Origin: Gymnopus androsaceus JB14
Taxonomy: Eukaryota; Basidiomycota; Agaricomycetes; Agaricales; Omphalotaceae
Assembly: GCA_009733575.1 (NCBI GenBank)
Contig: ML769711.1
Span: 1-64,000 of the forward strand
Length of the DNA stretch: 64,000 bases
Direction of reading: 5' to 3'
Under the pieces are notes generated by a model. That model saw nothing but the letters and a program-made list of their open reading frames with translations, had not been told where the DNA came from and did no database searches. Both the position numbers and the translations under genes were made by a program. Below, one piece after another: positions 58,321 through 64,000 of the stretch; within the stretch, counting starts at the first letter, position 1; every line of letters starts with the position of its first letter.

Positions 58321-59146
58321 TGTGGGAGTGGACCAGAGGCCAGCAGATAGATGGACGTATTTTGAAGACGCAGTAGATGTATTTCGAGGACGCAACGGAT
58401 GTATTTCGAAGATGCAATGGATGGTGAAGAGAAACTGAACCGTGTGAATGCAAATCGCGTTTCGGATGTGCGGATAGTCTTCCGAGAGGTACCGCGGCTA
58501 CCTATAGCAGCAACCTCTACAGTGCTCATCTCAGCGGATTGCTGGATTATGCTCGGAATGGTCTTGTGAAAGTCAGTCCTTCAGCTCATGAAGAAATGGT
58601 GGCAGCTGCATTCATGCAGAGATCCAGAAGATGGATTGAAGTCTTATTTCAATGACATCACTTACAACACAACTCTTGACTCTTGCTGCAACAGCTGTCC
58701 TCCAACTATCGACAAACTTAGACTAATATGCACGCTAAGATCTTACTGGTTCAGTGGAACCATTGCTTATTCAAGATTAGTACTGTAACAACACGACGTA
58801 AAGTACATAACCGACCTTCAAGTCCACTTAACTTCACACACACTGCAGTCCATAACTTTTCACTGCACGACCTTCAAGTCTACTTAACCTCACAGCTGGA
58901 CCCTTGACATTAAAGTCTAAGGAGCTTCACAGTTACCAACGTCTACATGCAGCTTTATTAGATACTCTAGTATGCTGTATGAGTGTAGAGAATCTGCGAA
59001 CAAATTATATCTACTGCTAGACTGGCGTTATTCAACCACTAAGCTCAAGTTCGTGTCTTACAAGCAAAGGGTATTCAATCTCAAGAGAACATTACAGTGC
59101 ATATAATATAGAATATACAGCAAATTATCGTATCTATCACAAAGAA
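58321..59146. other. intergenic between accessory gene and dioxygenase gene
   Basis: No gene is supported. The ACCTTCAAGTCnACTTAAC segment occurs twice (near 58814 and 58870) as a short direct repeat. The remainder is unremarkable. Confidence 0.45.
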
Positions 59147-60989
59147 TCATTTGGTACAGATATCATTCCACAAAGAAAACATTTTGAGACCATTGCCCCA
59201 TCGAGCCTTCCTATCCTGCTTCCGTTTTTCTTTCTGTTCGGAGGAGGCTGTAGCCTCGAAGTCTTTATCCGACATGAGGCTGTTATAAAGCCAACGAAAA
59301 AGGCCGGAAGACGAATATTGAATTACAGAATAACGAACCTCTCCTTCTGAAATCGGAACGTTGGAATGGGTGAGTAGAGCGGACAGTATCAAAATAGTAG
59401 ATCCTGGAGGAAACCTGATTATTAGACCCAGATCCCATAAGACCAGGTGCCCTCCGCGATTGGGGTCGAATGATCCAAGGGCAGTGATTGCGCACCAGCC
59501 AAAGGCCAAGTTGTGGCAGTCTGTATGAGGCCAACTGACGGTGTATGGGCCCATGTTGAATGAGCACGCGGCAAAGATACTGCGCCCAAACCAGCGGACT
59601 AGATGAGGGTGAGCAGCAAACAAGGCGTTGAGGTCTTCGTGGTAAAGTCCGAACGTATTCGCTGCGAAAGCCTCAAAGATACCTAGAGAAAAACTGTTGT
59701 CAAGTTGGAAAAAAAAACGCTGAGGGATGTACAGTTTGTGAAACCAATCAATCGCTGAAACCCAGCAGTTGCAATTATACCCATGAGGATGACCTTGTTG
59801 CGTTTGCTGTAGAAAGCCATAGTACCTGGGCGCTGAAAAAAGGTCAGTGCAGGAAAGAGTAGCTCGTAGTAGCCCTACCTTGCTACCTCCTCCGAAGGAG
59901 TTGCCAACCAATACAGATGGAAAGTTGCCCCGCACGGTCTCCTTCTGCTTCTTACTAAAGCTTATATTATTGCATGCTTTCGCTACTTCGACCTCAAGTT
60001 CCTTCATTAGAGAATCCCAGTTCTCGTCGCGAGGTCTGCCTGCCAACACAGAGATGACGCGTCCTTCGCGGTCAACAATTGCGTAGCAATCCCTGAAGAT
60101 TAAATGAGCAGAGAGTAGCGCCAAAGCTCAAGATATACGCACTTGCCGTTCCACTCAACTACTTGCATGTCGTAGTCATCTCCCAGAAGCTCTTCAACCT
60201 GAGGATTGATCCTGGCCAATCGCTGGCAAAGACCTGACCACCCGCCTGAGTTGACGGGGAGAGATTCCGTGTCAAACGTCTCTTTCGCATTCAAGGTCTG
60301 AGATTCTGCAGCCCTGCGGCGTGAAATCTCTTTGAGACGGGTTCCAAGAACATCCTGTGTGAGTCGACGACACTGGCGGCATTTCTTGTTGTTCTTGTTC
60401 CTCTTGCGCTTACGCCGGGCTTGCTTTCCGCTCTCACTACTGTCTTCAGCCTCGGTTGCAATTGGAGCACTGTCGGGCTTTCGGAAGGGATGGAGGAGGC
60501 TGCCCAAGTAAGAAGAGATGGAGAAATGATTGGGAGAGGATAAAGAGGCGCTGGGAGGAGTTATGCCAGGGTTGATGTCGCCGGTGTCACCGAGGTTGTT
60601 GATGTCCGAGAGGTCGGAAAGATCCGAGAGGTTCGCTCTCAAGGTCGATGTCGTGTTCTTGGTCCATTGCGTCTTCTTGGATGGAGTTAAGAGCAGTTTC
60701 GAGGTCATAATTGTTAGGGCCTTGAATGGGAATCCCGGGCGTAAGACTGTAAGCCTGAAATTCCTTATTGTTCCGTAAAACTAAAAGTATTGTGAGTAAA
60801 GAAATTTAAGAAAGAAAGTATATGAATTAGATCGGACGGCCAACGTTGCTGCCAGATCCAAAGTCGGGCCCTCGAGGACGCCAGCTGCCAATCACGCAAG
60901 TGAATAGTAAATAATGAAAGAATGATAACAAAAGAGAGCTCACCCATCTGAAAAAGAGCAAGCACTGTAAGAAGAAAGCTGAGGTTCAT
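59147..60989 (-). CDS. TET/JBP-type 2-oxoglutarate/Fe(II) dioxygenase
   Basis: The main 3' exon (60093-59147) follows a 49-nt intron from an exon ending at 60143; 5' exons run up to about 60989 and are partly inferred (WRPRGPDFGSGSNVGRP, then NNKEFQAYSLTPGIPIQGPN). An N-terminal basic segment QARRKRKRNKNNKKCRQCRR precedes the catalytic part. The double-stranded beta-helix iron ligands are seen as HTD (WPHTDCHNLAFGW) and a distal His (LLTHSNVPI), with the 2-oxoglutarate-binding Arg in GEVRYSVIQY. Context words YYGFLQQTQQGHPHGYNCNC and NRGGHLVLWDLGL fit the fungal TET/JBP family, which oxidises 5-methylcytosine or thymine in DNA. In basidiomycetes these genes are expanded and often sit in KDZ transposons, as here. 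All key residues are present and the main exon is open. Confidence 0.85.
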
Positions 60990-61164
60990 GAGAAGTTGAA
61001 ATAAAAAAAGTTTGAATCAACGAGCTTTGGGCACGTGAGTGATGACCTCACGCGGTAGTGATTTTGCCGAGCGGCCTTGCTTCGTGATCTTTTTCAAAAC
61101 AACCAACTTCACAAGTTCACTCTCAAAATAATTTTCAAAACGTTCAATTCTTTTTCCATTAGCC
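60990..61164. promoter_or_regulatory. divergent intergenic region, probable bidirectional promoter
   Basis: About 175 bp separate the inferred start of the minus-strand dioxygenase gene from the ATG at 61165 of the plus-strand gene. The region includes CACGTGAG near 61032 and a pyrimidine-rich stretch before the plus-strand start. Shared control is inferred from the head-to-head layout only. Confidence 0.45.
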
Positions 61165-64000
61165 ATGCCTCACGATTCTGCTAAGACCAAGGCACAACAA
61201 TCGAAAGGAGGAAAGGAGAAGAAATCTTCATCTTCTCGCAGAGCCAAGAACTCTTCGGCACCACCACTGAAACAAGGAAATAAAGGCAACTTCCACGGTG
61301 TACCGCTGATTTTCCTGGAGTCCTGGTTTGCAGCCTATGCAGTGGCCTCAGGAAAAAAGTGTTCATTCTGGCGCGAGTTTTGGCCGGCCTGGAGCAAAAA
61401 ATTTCCACCTCTGCGCGGGTCTGACGCTGGCGACGGTGGCAACAATGGCAACAACGATGGTGCAGCTACCGCTGCTGATGATCCTGCAGCTGAACCATCC
61501 GTAAGTGCTGCTGCTGAAGGTTCTGCTGCCAGTGCCACTGGGTCCACTGCCGTTGCAGCTCAATCCTCTGCTGGTGGTGCCGCTGCATTGGAACCTTCTG
61601 CCGAGCCCATGTCCGATGCTGGCGCTACATCTGCCACTGCAGCTGGCAGTTCCGAAATCTCATCCGGTGATGCTGACGTGGATGTTTTGTTTGCTAGAGG
61701 TGTCGGTCAGGACGTGAGTTTTACTTAGAATCTGTAGGAAAAACTTGGTCTTACTCTATTTTTTTGCAGGTAATCAAACGGTGGTTTTCTACTCGCACGC
61801 AGAAATACAAGACCGTTCAAAAAAATCCCTTTGAGAAGTTCCTAACTGCTCTCAATACTCACAGAGGCCCCCCGCGCAAGATGGCCGCCCACAAATTCTT
61901 CATGCGGCACGACAGCTACAAAGAGCTAGTCAGCACCGAGTATTCACGATGCTTTGGAAAAGACAAGATGGCTGAAGAAAAGGATACGGTCCATGCTTCT
62001 TCCTCTCCCGCCAATCCCTCCCCTTCCGCCGATCCCCCCTCTTCCGCAAATCCTAAAGAAGCAGCGGACAAAGGAGGAAAAGTAGACGATGAAGATGAGG
62101 AAGATAGTGATAATGAAGGGGAGGAATCAAAGTATGTGCTCAGTCGTCGCGTCCAGGTCGCCAAAGAGTTGTTTGCTCGACTCTCCGAATGCAAGAAGGA
62201 GATTTTGAGGGAAGAACTGGAAAGGGACTATGAAATGAAGAAGGAGAAGTATGAAAGAGCGGTCAAAGGAGAGGAACTATATGATCCAGACTTGTTGGAT
62301 GAGTAAGTTTGGCATTTTTTGTATTAAGTTCATCAATTAACTCATTTTACAGACGTCGCAAAAACCTGGCTGTCATAGCTGGTCCGTTGTTGGATGCCAT
62401 TGCCGCAATGTGTCAGGGTGTCGTGTCCCTCAACCTGATCTGCCTCGATGAGCCGCAGGATACTGGGGAGCCCGATCTCTTTATGTGGAAGTAGGTCTCC
62501 GTTCTTTCTATTTTACCTTGGGCTTACCTGGCGTCTCTCTTAGTCTCATGTCACAGAATACTGCACGTCAATTCCACCAGTGGAATCCGAATTCATTCAG
62601 AGATGAGCACGTCCGCGGTCTCGTGAATTTTGCTGTAGATATGTACAAGTTCGATCATGGTATGTTTTGCATTACATCCCGATAGTCACAAACTGACATA
62701 TTACGTAGGTGAAGAGTTATCTGGACCAACTTCTCAAGCGAGTGTATCCACGCTGACACAAATCCTCAATGACCCCAGTCTCATTACCATGGGTGAGGAT
62801 GCTGGAGATAGCAAGGGGATCAATGGGCAGGGGGGAGCGAGAAAGGTGGGAAGCAGAGCAAGAAGGAGCAAGGAAAAGGAAGGAAGAGCAAGAAGAGCAA
62901 GGGCAGCAGCAAGGGCAAGGGCAAAAGCAAGGCAGTGGAGACCAGCGAATCCAGCGAGTCTGACGAGTCCTTGGATTCCTCGGAATCCAATGATGCCAAT
63001 GAAGACGCCGCTCCTTCCCGGCGCATCACATGTCTAGCCGCTCGTAAAGGTGCCACCAACAAAGTTGGACCCCCTCGAGGTGCAGCTCAGGAAAAACCAG
63101 CTCTCATGGGTAAAGTTGGGCCCCCCCTAGGCGCGAAGCATCAGGCTCCTAGCGACGTTCCACCCACTGCAGCATCTGCACTCAATGCAGCATCTAGAGC
63201 TAGGCTGGCCAAAATGAGTAGCCCCCAACGTAAGAAACTTCAGGTGGCATTGGCTAGTGCAGAGGAAGCTGGAAAGAAGACACCGGCTGATCGCAGTTCC
63301 GTCGTTGAACCGACTACTTCCATCACTGGGATTGGTACTCCTTCTCTCAAACGTAAGTTTGTCAGATTGGTATCTGCTTCTCCAACACCTCCACCTTCTC
63401 CTTCTACTCCGCTCCCCATTCACCTAAAGCTTCTTATGCCTCCACCTGGAATTCATTTCCAAGGCATGCGATGCAACTCTCCTCCTGCTCCTCCTGCTCC
63501 TCCCGTTTGTACGAACGAAGGAGGTCCTAACCGTGATCCTGCAGTCAAACATCGCCCCAAGCCCAGGATTAAGGACAAAGCTTCTATTCCCTCAGATGTT
63601 GAACCCGAATCTTTCCATCAGTCTATGTCTGTTGATGGTCCTGCCTCTCAACCTCGTCCTCCTACTAGCTCCAGCGGTAAGCCCAAGGGCAGACCCAAAT
63701 CCTCAGGGAAAGCCTGGTACGAAGAGATGAGGGACTGGCTTCTAGTTGACATGGAGAATGCACCTGGCTGGCTGGAGCTGGTCAACGCGTGGTTTGATCT
63801 GGAAGAGATGAAGGGTTTCCTGGATGTGAATCAGGGCAATGGACTCCCCAGTAAAGAACGGCCAAAAGCTGTGACAACCTGGGTGCAGGGCGGTAGATCG
63901 GACAGAGTTCCTCCAGTTGGATGAAACCTTTGGGACACAAGTTCTGAACTGGTGGAAGCTACTCAATCCCACCTGGCGTCAAGCCTGTCCTTCTGGAGAG
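61165..64000 (+). CDS. large conserved Agaricomycete protein of KDZ neighbourhood, 3' end outside window
   Basis: Exons 61165-61713, 61770-62302, 62353-62490, 62544-62659 and one starting 62709 keep frame through short introns. The protein starts MPHDSAKTKAQQSKGGKEKK, then has GVPLIFLESWFAAYAVASGK, an Ala-rich linker, VIKRWFSTRTQKYKTVQKNP, an acidic linker, and RRKNLAVIAGPLLDAIAAMC with QNTARQFHQWNPNSFRDEHV. This order is a common mushroom hypothetical protein type without known function. Inside the last exon the frame changes by one base at the G-run 62830-62835, after which a basic/Ser-rich and Pro-rich part continues (63040-63900) with a W-rich segment (WLLVDMENAPGWLELVNAWF). Another shift near 63905 leads to LNWWKLLNPTWRQACP at the window edge. 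Either assembly indels or pseudogenisation explain the shifts. Confidence 0.6.

Noticed and set aside
61181..61563. Minus-strand Ala/Ser-rich frames opposite the large plus-strand gene
   Set aside because: They mirror the GC-rich Ala linker of the plus-strand exon, which has splice sites and conserved flanking segments.

Overview
The window looks like nuclear DNA from a mushroom-forming basidiomycete (Agaricomycetes). The protein-coding genes are split by many 45-70 nt GT-AG introns. The gene families include a 7TM membrane protein type common in mushrooms, Kex2-style repeat precursors, and KDZ transposons paired with TET/JBP dioxygenases. I found no rRNA, no convincing tRNA, no CRISPR array and no prokaryotic operon. 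Exon borders were worked out by hand from reading-frame continuity, and family names rest on motif recognition without database searches.

Layout. 1-3 kb is mostly non-coding, with a broken copy of a 7TM gene exon. 3.08-8.59 kb is a complete but inactivated Ty1/copia retrotransposon (two LTRs, 5-bp target duplication CATTT). 8.7-10.9 kb has two small inverted-repeat elements and a possible transposon-derived zinc-finger gene. 12.06-13.42 kb is a 7TM-like gene. 14.04-18.27 kb is a PIF/Harbinger-type DNA transposon (transposase plus Myb-like accessory gene), with a 1-kb element nested in the accessory gene. 18.3-21.9 kb holds transposon debris, including a Tc1/mariner helix-turn-helix relic. 21.93-25.73 kb is a hAT transposon whose ten-exon, 933-aa transposase reads through without any defect.

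26-38 kb is the most host-like stretch: DHH1/DDX6-type DEAD-box RNA helicase (minus strand, two ~600-nt introns), a secreted repeat precursor with KR/KKR cleavage sites (candidate Kex2-processed peptide gene), a 7TM DUF7702-like membrane protein and a 239-aa secreted protein. 39.2-50.5 kb is an ~11-kb field of a degenerate ~29-bp repeat that flips strand many times. It is a landing zone for MITE-like insertions of at least five types (TA-flanked, Mutator-like, hAT-like, CACTA-like and one unclassified). 51-53 kb has a small gene with two 18-nt micro-exons and a ~100-bp tandem repeat.

53-64 kb is a KDZ transposon neighbourhood: KDZ transposase with its N-terminal cysteine cluster, a small accessory gene, a TET/JBP-type 2-oxoglutarate/Fe(II) dioxygenase, and a divergently transcribed large gene that runs off the right edge. 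TET/JBP enzymes oxidise 5-methylcytosine or thymine in DNA, so this cluster may couple a transposon to DNA-base modification. CGA-to-TGA and CAA-to-TAA type stops in several elements are compatible with methylation-linked decay in the same genome.
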